Shown here piece after piece: positions 56,482-64,000 of a stretch of 64,000 bases of DNA. A program made the position numbers and the translations under genes. Under the pieces are notes generated by a model. It saw nothing but the letters and a program-made list of their open reading frames with translations. It searched no databases and was not told where the DNA came from. The DNA is from Sinimarinibacterium flocculans (GTDB lineage: Bacteria > Pseudomonadota > Gammaproteobacteria > Nevskiales > Nevskiaceae): positions 1 through 64,000 of the forward strand of contig NZ_QICN01000001.1 in assembly GCF_003201205.1 (NCBI RefSeq), written 5' to 3'. Position 1 is the first letter of the stretch. Each line of letters starts with the position of its first letter.

Positions 56482-57174
56482 TCACTCCTGGACGATCAGA
56501 TCGCCCATCTGGCCAGTGCCGCCGTCGAGCATGCGCTGCTGCTCAAGCGCGGCGCGTGCATCCTCCGCATACTCGTATTCGGTACGGAAACCGACATCGG
56601 TCAGGCCGCCGACCAGGCCGAGCAGTCCGCCGCCCGTGCCGCCGGTGCCACCACCGGTGCCGCCCGTGCCGCCGCCCGTGCCGCCGGTGCCACCACCGGT
56701 GCCACCGGTACCGCCGCCAGTGCCGCCCGTACCGCCACCCGTGCCGCCGGTTCCGCCACCGCCATCCGGGTCGGGTGACTCGTCGTCGCTGTCAGCGACG
56801 ACGACAGCCACGGCGCCGACGCCGACGACGCCGGCAGCGAGCACGCCCCAGTTCGCCGCGGTCCAGACGCTGCCGGTCTGGTTCAGGCGGTAGCTGTCGA
56901 TGAAGGGCATGCCATGCACCTGCGCCGAGGAGAAGCCGGCGTTGCTGAACTCCACCGCCATCATCGGCGCGGCGGGGCGGTCGAGAAAGCGCGAATCGTG
57001 ATCGATGCGCAGGCCGTAGAAGAAGGACTCCGCCTTCTGCTCGGCACCGCCGAACTTGAAGTTGACGTAGGCGTGCGCCTCGGGACGCCGCTCGTCCGGC
57101 GTGGCGGCGTCGGCCATCAGGCCGGCGCCCAGCAGTGTGGCACCCGTCCCCAGTGCCGTGATCAGGTTTCGCAT
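56482..57174 (-). CDS. Exported protein with membrane segment and Gly/Thr heptapeptide repeats
   Basis: A 230-residue protein. A signal peptide (cut near ADAATPDE) is followed by an 80-residue domain (YVNFKFGGAEQKAESFFYG). A hydrophobic Gly/Ala/Val segment (about 108-127) and an acidic DSDDESPDPD then lead to six perfect copies of TGGTGGG. A charged C-terminal tail (GFRTEYEYAEDARAALEQQ) ends the protein. I recognise no family. The repeat tract resembles flexible spacers in surface proteins. GAGGGA precedes the ATG, and the gene has its own promoter and terminator. Confidence 0.8.
   Translation of the reverse strand: MRNLITALGTGATLLGAGLMADAATPDERRPEAHAYVNFKFGGAEQKAESFFYGLRIDHDSRFLDRPAAPMMAVEFSNAGFSSAQVHGMPFIDSYRLNQTGSVWTAANWGVLAAGVVGVGAVAVVVADSDDESPDPDGGGGTGGTGGGTGGTGGGTGGTGGGTGGTGGGTGGTGGGTGGTGGGLLGLVGGLTDVGFRTEYEYAEDARAALEQQRMLDGGTGQMGDLIVQE
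56626..56751 (-). repeat. In-frame 21-bp tandem repeat coding TGGTGGG, six copies
   Basis: Six consecutive 21-base units encode identical heptapeptides, with only synonymous variation at third positions (for example GGCACCGGT, GGTACGGGC). The reading frame is kept because the unit is a multiple of three. It is a candidate variable-number locus. Confidence 0.9.
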
Positions 57175-57216
57175 CTTCCGAGTCCCTCAGATAGTCCAGC
57201 GTTTTCGAAGCCGAAG

Positions 57217-57244
57217 CCTATACGGGACCGCGTGACAGAGGCAA
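57217..57244 (-). promoter_or_regulatory. Possible promoter of the Gly/Thr-repeat gene
   Basis: TTGCCT (57244-57239) and TATAGG (57222-57217) are 16 bases apart on the minus strand, about 43 bases before the ATG. The -35 is good and the -10 fair. Confidence 0.4.
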
Positions 57245-57305
57245 GCACGGCGGCGGGCGGCGTCTGCGGCACAATGCGGGGCCGCCAACAACGAGATTTT
57301 CCCCC

Positions 57306-57968
57306 GTGAGCGAGTCCCCCGCACCCGGCACGACGGTCGAGCAGATGATTCCTGGTTCCGCCGGTCTGATCGAGGCCCTGTGGTCGGCGCCGCGCGAGCC
57401 GCGTGGCGACGCCGGCTTCGCGATCGTCTGTCATCCGCACCCGCTGTTCGGCGGCGCGATGTCGAACAAGGTCGCCTATTCGCTCGCGGCGACCGCACAG
57501 AAGGCCGGCCTGCACGCGCTGCGCTTCAATTTCCGCGGTGTCGGGCGCAGCGAAGGCGGGCACGACGAGGGGCGCGGCGAAACCGAGGATGTCGCGTTCC
57601 TGGCCGCCTGGATGCGCGAACGCCTCGGTGCCGGCGCGCCGGTCGTGCTCATGGGCTTCTCGTTCGGCGCCTGGGTCAGCGTGCGCGCGGCCGCGCAGCT
57701 GAAGCCGGCGGTACAGGTCAGCATCGCGCCGCCTTTCGGCAAGTATGTCGGCGACGCCGCGGTGCCGCCGCGTCCACCGTGTCCGTGGCTGGTCATCCAC
57801 GGTACCGACGACGAGGTGGTCGACTACAACCAGACCCGCGCAGTGCTCGATGCCTATTCGCCACCACCGGAGCTGGTGAGCCTCGACGGCACCGGCCATT
57901 TCTTTCACGGGCGGCTGGGCGAACTCGGAGCGATCGTCCAGCCGTTCCTCGAGAAGCATCTGGACTGA
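57306..57968 (+). CDS. Alpha/beta hydrolase (dienelactone hydrolase-like)
   Basis: A 220-residue cytoplasmic serine hydrolase. VCHPHPLFGGAMSNKV gives the oxyanion region, the nucleophile is Ser119 in GFSFG, the aspartate is in IHGTDDEVVDY and the histidine in GTGHFFHG. FNFRGVGRSEG and RGETEDV match a widespread small-hydrolase family whose natural substrates are unknown. It begins 131 bases from the divergent Gly/Thr-repeat gene. Confidence 0.9.
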   Translation: MSESPAPGTTVEQMIPGSAGLIEALWSAPREPRGDAGFAIVCHPHPLFGGAMSNKVAYSLAATAQKAGLHALRFNFRGVGRSEGGHDEGRGETEDVAFLAAWMRERLGAGAPVVLMGFSFGAWVSVRAAAQLKPAVQVSIAPPFGKYVGDAAVPPRPPCPWLVIHGTDDEVVDYNQTRAVLDAYSPPPELVSLDGTGHFFHGRLGELGAIVQPFLEKHLD

Positions 57969-58022
57969 CATCCTCGTTTGTTATCCTGCCGGCCCCGTCA
58001 CCGGCCGAACCTGGAGCTTCCC

Positions 58023-58754
58023 ATGCGCCGTTTCTGCGCCATCTTCATCCTGGGCTTGTCCGCAGCGCCGCCGGCGCTGGCCGACACCGAGTTCGACATT
58101 GTCTGCGCCGGCAACTGCCAGGCCGCCTTCGAGGGCGCCGTCGAGGACGTCGCCGCCGCCCTGAACTACAAGGCCCTCGGGCCGGCGGAGCCCGGCGGGA
58201 TCACCGGGTTCGGCATCGGCGCGTTCGTCAACTACACCCCGGTGCGCAACGACGACGACTGGCGGACGCTGACCGGCACCGACGTCGATTTCGTCGGCAT
58301 GGCCGGCGTCGCGGCGTCCAAGGGGCTGCCCTTCGGCATCGACCTGGGAGCGTTCTACACGGCCGTGCCCGACACCGGCGTCAAGGCCTATGGCGCAGAG
58401 CTGCGTTACGCGATCCTCGACGGCGGCATCGCCTCGCCCGCGCTGGCACTGCGTGGTGCGTTGACGCGCACCAGCGGCATCGACGACTTCGACTACGAGG
58501 CCTACAGCATCGACGTGTCGCTGTCCAAGGGCTTCACGTTCCTGACGCCCTACGTCGGCGCCGGCTACGTCTGGGCCGAGGCGGATCCGAGCGGCGATGT
58601 CGCGACGATCGCCGGACTGAGCAAGGCCGAAGTCGACGAGCAGCGTTTCTTCGTCGGTCTGCGGGTGAGCTTCCTGCTGCTGGAGATCACGCCGGAGTAC
58701 GAGCGCACGGGCGACAACAGCGCCTACAACCTGCGCCTGGGCCTGTCGTTCTGA
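58023..58754 (+). CDS. Predicted outer-membrane beta-barrel protein
   Basis: A 243-residue exported protein with a signal peptide (MRRFCAIFILGLSAAPPALA). The mature protein alternates short strands (GFGIGAFVNYTPV, FGIDLGAFYTAV, AYGAELRYAIL, PYVGAGYVWAEA) and ends in a C-terminal Phe (RLGLSF), the usual BAM targeting signature. A pair of cysteines (VCAGNC) near the mature N-terminus may form a disulfide. It probably has about eight to ten strands; cargo is unknown. GGAG lies 6 bases before the ATG. Confidence 0.8.
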   Translation: MRRFCAIFILGLSAAPPALADTEFDIVCAGNCQAAFEGAVEDVAAALNYKALGPAEPGGITGFGIGAFVNYTPVRNDDDWRTLTGTDVDFVGMAGVAASKGLPFGIDLGAFYTAVPDTGVKAYGAELRYAILDGGIASPALALRGALTRTSGIDDFDYEAYSIDVSLSKGFTFLTPYVGAGYVWAEADPSGDVATIAGLSKAEVDEQRFFVGLRVSFLLLEITPEYERTGDNSAYNLRLGLSF

Positions 58755-58762
58755 GCGTAACG

Positions 58763-59227
58763 ATGCTGGACAAACTCGCGCGGATGTTGCGCGGTGCAAA
58801 CGGCGCTTCGGCGGGTGAGGAGCCGGTTCACCGGCATCTGGCGATGGCGGTCCTGCTGGTCGAGACCGCCCGCGCCGATTTCGCCGACCAGGGCGAGGAG
58901 CGCGACGTGATGCGTCGCGCGCTGGTCGACGCCCTCGGGCTGAACCCCGACGAGGCGGCGGAACTGGTCGACAGCGCGTTCTCGCATTCGCGCGAGGCGG
59001 TATCGCTGCACGGATTTCTCGACACGCTCAACCGCGAGCTGGACGCCGACGGCAAGCGCCAGCTGCTCGAATGGCTGTGGCGCGTGGCCTTCGCCGATGG
59101 CCGCGTCGACCCGCAGGAAGAGGCGCGGGTCCGGCAGCTCGCCGAACTGCTGTTCCTGCCGCATTCCGAGTTCGTGCGCATGCGGCTGAAGGTCGAGGCC
59201 GAACAGGCGGCCCGGGAGCAGGACTGA
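58763..59227 (+). CDS. TerB-family protein
   Basis: A 154-residue all-helical cytoplasmic protein. Two acidic motifs typical of TerB/TerB-like proteins are visible: VETARADFADQGEERD and VAFADGRVDPQEEARV, the latter being the metal-binding 'ADG-x-hydrophobic-D-x-x-E' motif. TerB proteins bind metal and appear in tellurite- and stress-related loci, and in broader membrane-associated complexes. It follows the outer-membrane-like gene with an 8-base gap, so the two are probably one transcript. Confidence 0.85.
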   Translation: MLDKLARMLRGANGASAGEEPVHRHLAMAVLLVETARADFADQGEERDVMRRALVDALGLNPDEAAELVDSAFSHSREAVSLHGFLDTLNRELDADGKRQLLEWLWRVAFADGRVDPQEEARVRQLAELLFLPHSEFVRMRLKVEAEQAAREQD

Positions 59228-59318
59228 GACGGACAGGCTGTCAGCGCCGATTCAGGCGCGCGGCCGCATCGTGCAGGCTTGGCCGCAGCCGGCGGCCCCG
59301 AGCGGGAGCAAGTGACTG

Positions 59319-59954
59319 ATGAACATCCGTAGGCTGATCGGCGTTCTGTGCATCGTGGGGTCTCCGCTCATGGTCGCCACGGCTCCCGCGGCAGGCGCCG
59401 CCGATGGCGATGCCGTCGGGGGCAGCGCGCAGCAGCGTGCCGAGCCGGCGCCGACCGCAGGCGCGCAGAACCAGACCTACTCCTCCGAGGAGATCATGCG
59501 CGAGGCCTCGCGCTTCTTCGGTGAAACCAGCGAGGCGCTGGCCAAGGCCGTCGAACGCACGATTTCCGACTACGGGCGCCCCACGGCCTACATTTACGGC
59601 AGCGAGGGCGGCGCGGCGATCGTCGTCGGTCTGCGCTACGGCGAAGGGCGCCTGCAGTACAAGGGTGGCGGCAGCATGCCGGTGTACTGGCAGGGCCCGA
59701 GCATCGGCTGGGACTTCGGCGGCAATGCCGCGAAGGTCTTCACGCTGGTCTACAACCTCGAAGAGACCTATCAGCTGTTCCAGCGCTTTCCCGCCGTCGA
59801 CGGCAGTCTCTACGTGATCGCCGGATTCTCGGTCAACTACCAGCGCAGCGGCGACATCGTGCTGGCGCCGATCCGGACCGGCGTCGGCCTGCGCGCCGGC
59901 GCCAGCCTCGGCTACGTCCACTACACGCGCGAGCGTTCGCTGGTGCCACTCTAG
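59319..59954 (+). CDS. EipA/DUF1134-family envelope protein
   Basis: A 211-residue exported protein. A signal peptide (cut near AAGAADGD) and a short linker precede the DUF1134 domain: SSEEIMREASRFFGETSEAL, GGGSMPVYWQGPSIGWDFGG, FTLVYNLEETYQLFQRFP and GLRAGASLGYVHYTRE. EipA in Brucella contributes to cell-envelope integrity. The last helix-poor beta domain ends in PL. It is 91 bases downstream of the TerB gene on the same strand. Confidence 0.9.
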   Translation: MNIRRLIGVLCIVGSPLMVATAPAAGAADGDAVGGSAQQRAEPAPTAGAQNQTYSSEEIMREASRFFGETSEALAKAVERTISDYGRPTAYIYGSEGGAAIVVGLRYGEGRLQYKGGGSMPVYWQGPSIGWDFGGNAAKVFTLVYNLEETYQLFQRFPAVDGSLYVIAGFSVNYQRSGDIVLAPIRTGVGLRAGASLGYVHYTRERSLVPL

Positions 59955-59976
59955 GCACCCGGCAGGAAGGCCCCGC

Positions 59977-61149
59977 TCAAGCCGGCAGCGACGGCAGCCG
60001 CGCGATGCGGCGGAGCAGTTCGTCGACGTCGCTGCGGTCGTGATACAGGCCGAAACCGATGCGCAGGTGATCGCCGCGCACGTCGGTGATCACCTCGGCC
60101 TCGTGGAGGCGGCGTTGCACGACGTGGGCCTGCGGGTGGCTGAAGGTCAGGAAACTGCCGCGCGGATGCGGCTCCGGCGGCTGCAGGCGTGCACGGGCGA
60201 GAACCGGGTGATAGAGGCGGTCGAGCGCCGCGAGGAAGTCGCGCTGCAGTTCGAGCACGTGGGCACGGATGACCGAGGCGCTGAGCTGATGACGCCGCGC
60301 CCAGTCCATCACCGCGTTGAGCCGGTACAGCGCCGTCGGGTCGAAGGTCGCGCCCCAGAAGCGGCTGCCGTCCTCGGCATAGGGCACGGTGCCGCGTCCG
60401 TCGTCCGTCAGTGACGCGAAGCCCGCGAACCAGCCGGTGTTCAGCGGCCGCGACGCGTAGCCCGGAGGGCAATGCATCCAGGCCGCGCCTTCGCCGCTCA
60501 TCGCGTACTTGTAGCCGCCACCGAGATAGAACGCGCGTGCGGCGATGCGCCCGAGATCGACCGGCACGGCCATGAACGCGTGGTAGCCGTCGACGACGAC
60601 CAGACTGCGTGTGCTGGACACGGCATCGACCAGCGGCAGCAGATCCTCGATCCAGTAGCCGGTGTTATAGAAGACATGGCTGAACCACACCAGATGCTGC
60701 CCACCGGCGCGTGCCGCGGCGCCAAAGCGCTCGGAGAAGCTGTCGAACGGCTGCACCGGCACGCGTTCGACTTCCGCGAGTCCGGCCTCCTCGAGGCGCC
60801 GCATCTGCCGTTCGAAGCTCAGGAACTCGCTGTCGGTGGTCAGCACCCGCAGGGGGCGGGCGTCGATGTCCGACAGCAGGCGCGTCAGGAACTCGTGCGT
60901 GTTTGCACCGAAGCACAGGCTCGCATGATCCGGCAGGTTCAGCAGGCGCGCGAGATGGTGCTGAGCCGCCGGGACGATCTCTCCGAAGATCCGCGTCCAC
61001 TTGTCGTCCATCAGCTCGGCGGCATCGAGCCAGGCACGCTGCTGGGCGTCGAAGCTCACGTCCGGCCAGGGATGATGACTGTGGGCGCAGAAGTGCAGGC
61101 GGGTGGGGCGGTGTGCCAGGAACCGGGCGAAGTGGCTCTTCAGGCTCAT
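59977..61149 (-). CDS. PLP-dependent aminotransferase class V / kynureninase-like enzyme
   Basis: A 390-residue fold-type I PLP enzyme. FCAHSHHPWPDVSFDAQQRAW is a kynureninase-like start. The cofactor lysine is Lys214 in GGGYKYAMSGEG, and VVVDGYHAFMAVPVD holds the aspartate that contacts the PLP nitrogen. FWGATFDPTALYRLNA completes the site. Kynureninase proper usually has additional substrate residues that I could not confirm, so the substrate is unknown. No kyn genes lie nearby. The first ATG is at MSLKSHFARF. Confidence 0.87.
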   Translation of the reverse strand: MSLKSHFARFLAHRPTRLHFCAHSHHPWPDVSFDAQQRAWLDAAELMDDKWTRIFGEIVPAAQHHLARLLNLPDHASLCFGANTHEFLTRLLSDIDARPLRVLTTDSEFLSFERQMRRLEEAGLAEVERVPVQPFDSFSERFGAAARAGGQHLVWFSHVFYNTGYWIEDLLPLVDAVSSTRSLVVVDGYHAFMAVPVDLGRIAARAFYLGGGYKYAMSGEGAAWMHCPPGYASRPLNTGWFAGFASLTDDGRGTVPYAEDGSRFWGATFDPTALYRLNAVMDWARRHQLSASVIRAHVLELQRDFLAALDRLYHPVLARARLQPPEPHPRGSFLTFSHPQAHVVQRRLHEAEVITDVRGDHLRIGFGLYHDRSDVDELLRRIARLPSLPA

Positions 61150-61362
61150 GCGTTTCGGCCCCGCGGCGTGCGCACGCCATGACAGGTCGGCTGATCGCGC
61201 CGGACACGACCGTGCGCGCCCGGATACGGGCCTCCGTTGCCGAGGCGCCCGGCGGGGCCAAGCGTGTCCAGCAGGTCCATGCATGCCGGCATGCGCGTCC
61301 CTCCACGCGCCGCGTTCGTTAGAATTCACTGTAATCCAAAAGCTCGACATCCGGCACCACAC

Positions 61363-63105
61363 TTGCAGCGGGTCCTCCAGATTCACCGACGCTTGCCGCC
61401 GCTGGCGATCGCCCTGCGGGAGACCTTGCGTGAGGGATACGGGGGACGCGAGCTCCGGGCGGACCTGCTGGCCGGCGTATCCGTCGGCATCATCGCGGTG
61501 CCGCTCGCGCTGGCGTTGGCCATTGCATCGGGGGTGCCTCCGCAGCACGGGCTCTACACCGCCATCGTCGCGGGGCTGCTGATCGCCCTGGCCGGCGGGT
61601 CGCGATTCAACGTCTCCGGCCCGACGGCGGCCTTCGTCGTCATCCTGCAGCCGATCGCGGCGCAGCACGGCGTCGGCGGGCTGCTGCTGGCGACCTTCAT
61701 GGCGGGGGTCATGCTCGTCGCCATGGGGTGGGGCCGGGCCGGCCAGCTGATCCAGTTCATCCCGTACCCGGTGACCACCGGCTTCACGGCCGGCATCGCC
61801 GTGGTCATCGCCAGCCTGCAGCTCAGCGACTTTCTCGGCCTGCCTGCCGCCGGCAGCAGCCATTTCGTCGAACGCATGCTCGCGCTGTTGCGGGTACTGC
61901 CGGAGATCAATCCCGCGGAAGCCGCGCTCGGCAGCGGCGTGTTGTTGCTGCTGGCCTTGTGGCCGCGGCTGGGAACGCGGGTCCCGGCCTATCTCGCCGG
62001 TGCTGTCGTGGCCGCCGCTGCCGCCTATGGCGCGCGCAGTCTCTGGCCGGACTGCGGCATCGTCACGATCGCGGACCGCTTTGCCTACAGCGTCGACGGC
62101 GTGGTCCACGCCGGCATCCCCGCCATGCTGCCCGCCGTGCACTGGCCCTGGCAGCTCCCGGGGGCGGACGGCACGCCGATGCACCTGGACTTCGATCTGC
62201 TGCGCTCGCTGCTCGGTCCGGCCTTCGCGATCGCGATGCTCGGCGCCATCGAGTCGCTGCTGTGCGCGGTCGTCGCCGATGGCATGACCGGGCGCAAGCA
62301 CGATCCGGATGCGGAACTGGTCGCGCAGGGGCTTGGCAACATCGCGGCGCCGCTGTTCGGCGGCATTCCGGCAACCGGGGCGCTCGCGCGCACCGCCGCG
62401 AACGTGCGTGCCGGCGCGCGCTCGCCGCTGGCCAGCGTGTTCCATGCGCTGTTCGTGCTCGCCGCGATGCTGCTGCTCGCGCCGGTGCTGTCGTGGCTGC
62501 CGATGAGCGGTCTGGCGGCACTGCTGCTGATGGTGGCCTGGAACATGAGCGAGCGGCACAACGTCCTGCGCATCCTGCGCGTGGCGCCGCGCGGCGACGT
62601 GCTGCTGCTGCTGGTGTGCTTCGGGCTGACGGTGTTTTTCGACATGGTCATCGCGGTGGGCTTCGGCGTCGTGCTGGCGTCGCTGTTCTTCATGCACCGC
62701 ATGTCGCGGGTGGCGATGGTGACGCTGGTCGGCGACGGCGATCCGCATGCGCCGCGGGATCTGCCGGAGGAGGTGCGCTACTACCGCATCGCCGGGCCCT
62801 TGTTCTTCGGTGCGGCCGAACGCGCGATGGCGGCCCTGCGCCGCCACGACCACGGCGTCCGCGCGCTGGTGCTGGATCTTTCCGCGGTGCCGACGATCGA
62901 TGCGACCGGGCTCGTGGCCCTTGAAGAATTGCTCGACGAACTCCATGAAGCGGGTGTGTTCGTGGCCCTGTGCGGCGCCCAGCGCAGCGTGCTGGGCCTG
63001 CTGCGCGAGGGGGGCTACACGCGCCAGGCGGGCGCGCGCTGGTACTTTGCGTCGGCCGACGCCGCGGTGCGCTGGTGGCAACGCGGCCGGGCTGCGAACT
63101 CCTGA
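61363..63105 (+). CDS. dauA: SulP-family anion carrier (DauA-like)
   Basis: A 580-residue SLC26/SulP transporter of the inner membrane. LLAGVSVGIIAVPLALALAIASG, GGSRFNVSGPTAAFVVIL, IPYPVTTGFTAGIAV, AMLGAIESLLCAVVADGMTG and MSGLAALLLMVAWNMSE follow E. coli DauA closely. A C-terminal STAS domain (about 475-570, with LDLSAVPTIDATGL) is present. DauA carries C4-dicarboxylates such as succinate at acidic pH; other SulP proteins carry sulfate or bicarbonate. The start is uncertain: TTG at 61363 fits the family length but has no clear ribosome-binding site. Confidence 0.9.
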   Translation: MQRVLQIHRRLPPLAIALRETLREGYGGRELRADLLAGVSVGIIAVPLALALAIASGVPPQHGLYTAIVAGLLIALAGGSRFNVSGPTAAFVVILQPIAAQHGVGGLLLATFMAGVMLVAMGWGRAGQLIQFIPYPVTTGFTAGIAVVIASLQLSDFLGLPAAGSSHFVERMLALLRVLPEINPAEAALGSGVLLLLALWPRLGTRVPAYLAGAVVAAAAAYGARSLWPDCGIVTIADRFAYSVDGVVHAGIPAMLPAVHWPWQLPGADGTPMHLDFDLLRSLLGPAFAIAMLGAIESLLCAVVADGMTGRKHDPDAELVAQGLGNIAAPLFGGIPATGALARTAANVRAGARSPLASVFHALFVLAAMLLLAPVLSWLPMSGLAALLLMVAWNMSERHNVLRILRVAPRGDVLLLLVCFGLTVFFDMVIAVGFGVVLASLFFMHRMSRVAMVTLVGDGDPHAPRDLPEEVRYYRIAGPLFFGAAERAMAALRRHDHGVRALVLDLSAVPTIDATGLVALEELLDELHEAGVFVALCGAQRSVLGLLREGGYTRQAGARWYFASADAAVRWWQRGRAANS

Positions 63106-63181
63106 CGCGCGGCCCGGTCGAAAGCACGTAGAATCGGGCCGTTCCCGAAGCAACTTGTTCGTCCCCTAGGAGTCCGTCGTC

Positions 63182-63928
63182 ATGAGCTGGAACGAGAACA
63201 CACATCGGATGGCACGTCCCGCACCGGTACACGGCGGCCAGCGGCCGCTTCCGCGCGCGGTGTCCGGCGCTGCGCCGTCCGCACTGCAGACCAACAAGGT
63301 CCTGCGCAACACCTACATGCTGCTGTCGATGACGCTGCTGTTCAGCGCGGCGATGGCGGGCGTGTCGATGGCGGTCGGCGCGCCGTACGGCGTCAGCCTG
63401 ATCTGTTCGCTGGTCGCGCTCGGCCTGCTCTGGTTCGTCGTGCCGCGCACGGCGGATTCCGAGGCAGGCATCTGGGTCGTGTTCGCGGTCACCGGATTGC
63501 TCGGTTTCGGTCTGGGTCCTGTGCTGAACATGTATCTGCGCGGCTTCGCCAACGGTTCGCAGATCGTGATGATGGCCTTCGGCCTGACCGGTACGATCTT
63601 CGTCGGCCTGTCGGCCTATGCGGTGAAGACCCGTCGCGATTTCAGCTTCATGCGCGGGTTCCTGTTCACCGGCATTCTGATCGCCTTCGTCGTCAGCATC
63701 GGCCTGCTCGTCGCCTCGTTCTTCGGCGTCTACCTGCAGCCGCTGGCGCTGGGGATCTCCGCGATGTTCGCGCTGCTGATGTGCGGCCTGATCCTGTACC
63801 AGACCGGCGAGATCGTGAACGGCGGCGAGACCAACTACGTGCTGGCGACGGTCACGCTGTACGTGTCGATCTACAACCTGTTCACCAGCCTGCTGCACCT
63901 GCTCGGCTTCGCGGCCGGCGACGACTGA
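63182..63928 (+). CDS. yccA: Bax inhibitor-1 family protein
   Basis: A 248-residue protein with seven predicted helices (TMBIM/UPF0005). After a 35-residue soluble N-terminus come NKVLRNTYMLLSMTLLFSAAMAG, GPVLNMYLRGFANGSQIVM, FVGLSAYAVKTRRDFSFM and YQTGEIVNGGETNYVLATVTLYVSIYNLFTSLLHLLGF, written here in parts around TYMLL and VSIYN. YccA interacts with the FtsH protease in E. coli and protects against SecY degradation. Terminator follows 26 bases after the stop. Confidence 0.96.
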   Translation: MSWNENTHRMARPAPVHGGQRPLPRAVSGAAPSALQTNKVLRNTYMLLSMTLLFSAAMAGVSMAVGAPYGVSLICSLVALGLLWFVVPRTADSEAGIWVVFAVTGLLGFGLGPVLNMYLRGFANGSQIVMMAFGLTGTIFVGLSAYAVKTRRDFSFMRGFLFTGILIAFVVSIGLLVASFFGVYLQPLALGISAMFALLMCGLILYQTGEIVNGGETNYVLATVTLYVSIYNLFTSLLHLLGFAAGDD

Positions 63929-63953
63929 TCCGTTCATCGTCGCGGTACACGCA

Positions 63954-63976
63954 GAACCCCGCTCGACGCGGGGTTC
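63954..63976 (+). terminator. Rho-independent terminator after yccA
   Basis: GAACCCCGC and GCGGGGTTC form a perfect 9-bp stem around TCGAC, followed by TTGCGTTT. It lies 25 bases past the yccA stop codon. Confidence 0.85.
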
Positions 63977-64000
63977 TTGCGTTTCAGGCCGCGCTTTGCG

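Noticed and set aside
56626-56751. CRISPR-like repeat in the GCC-rich tract
   Set aside because: The 21-base units are contiguous, lack spacers and are in frame with the TGGTGGG protein repeats.
59977-63153. A single minus-strand frame running from the PLP enzyme through the DauA-like gene
   Set aside because: Only its last 390 codons have enzyme motifs; the rest is antisense to the transporter and has no domain.

Overview
The window is a chromosomal stretch of a GC-rich (roughly 65-70% by eye) Gram-negative bacterium, most likely a gammaproteobacterium. The supporting evidence is a cutA / tlpA / aroQ-accB-accC order, a DauA-like SulP carrier, a TatD very close to the E. coli protein, many lipoproteins and predicted outer-membrane or envelope proteins, and REP-type palindromes of the kind common in pseudomonads and xanthomonads. 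A Nevskiales or Xanthomonadales-like lineage would fit, but this is an impression and not a test. Genes are dense, codon use looks even, and no rRNA, tRNA, CRISPR array, prophage or complete insertion sequence was seen.

Layout. Positions 1-900 look accessory: the tail of a cut gene that may be a transposase, an uncharacterised small gene and a GC-rich palindromic repeat. Positions 0.9-12 kb carry an SLH-bearing subtilisin-like lipoprotein, a LuxR-type regulator, two metallo-beta-lactamase-fold hydrolases, a divergent pair of lipoprotein hydrolases, and cysS. A 245-bp MITE-like element (5675-5919) sits exactly after a stop codon, flanked by CTAG duplications. Positions 12-17.2 kb hold a DUF4169/membrane-protein pair, a PhoD-type phosphatase, a copper-type P1B ATPase with its MerR regulator and a well-formed 20-bp-spaced MerR promoter, and a small secreted protein with its own promoter, palindrome and terminator. 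Positions 17.2-27.6 kb hold tag, dihydroorotase, a molybdopterin oxidoreductase and a two-gene helicase/nuclease operon resembling AddAB. Positions 27.6-33.4 kb form a glycosyltransferase island: GtrA, a GT2 polyprenyl-phosphate transferase, a roughly 1030-residue protein joining two GT-C modules through a beta-rich segment, and a PIG-V-like mannosyltransferase.

Positions 33.4-48.7 kb are mostly housekeeping: a FadI-like thiolase, recQ, accC, accB, aroQ, tlpA, cutA, a small cytoplasmic histidine kinase with its response regulator, a PutA lacking the DNA-binding domain, a MATE exporter, a 1-Cys peroxiredoxin and a serine hydrolase. Positions 48.8-63.9 kb carry a CocE-like hydrolase, ilvD, a zinc-ribbon/TM/AMIN protein, tatD overlapping an HTTM-DCC membrane protein, a Gly/Thr-repeat protein, envelope genes (outer-membrane-like, TerB-like, EipA-like), a PLP enzyme, a DauA-like carrier and yccA.

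No single dramatic new defence or secretion system was found. The best leads are the tandem GT-C glycosylation locus, the two MITE-like palindromic elements (5675-5919 and 47413-47576), the zinc-ribbon/AMIN and HTTM-DCC envelope proteins of unknown role, and the tightly packaged small secreted protein gene near 17 kb.
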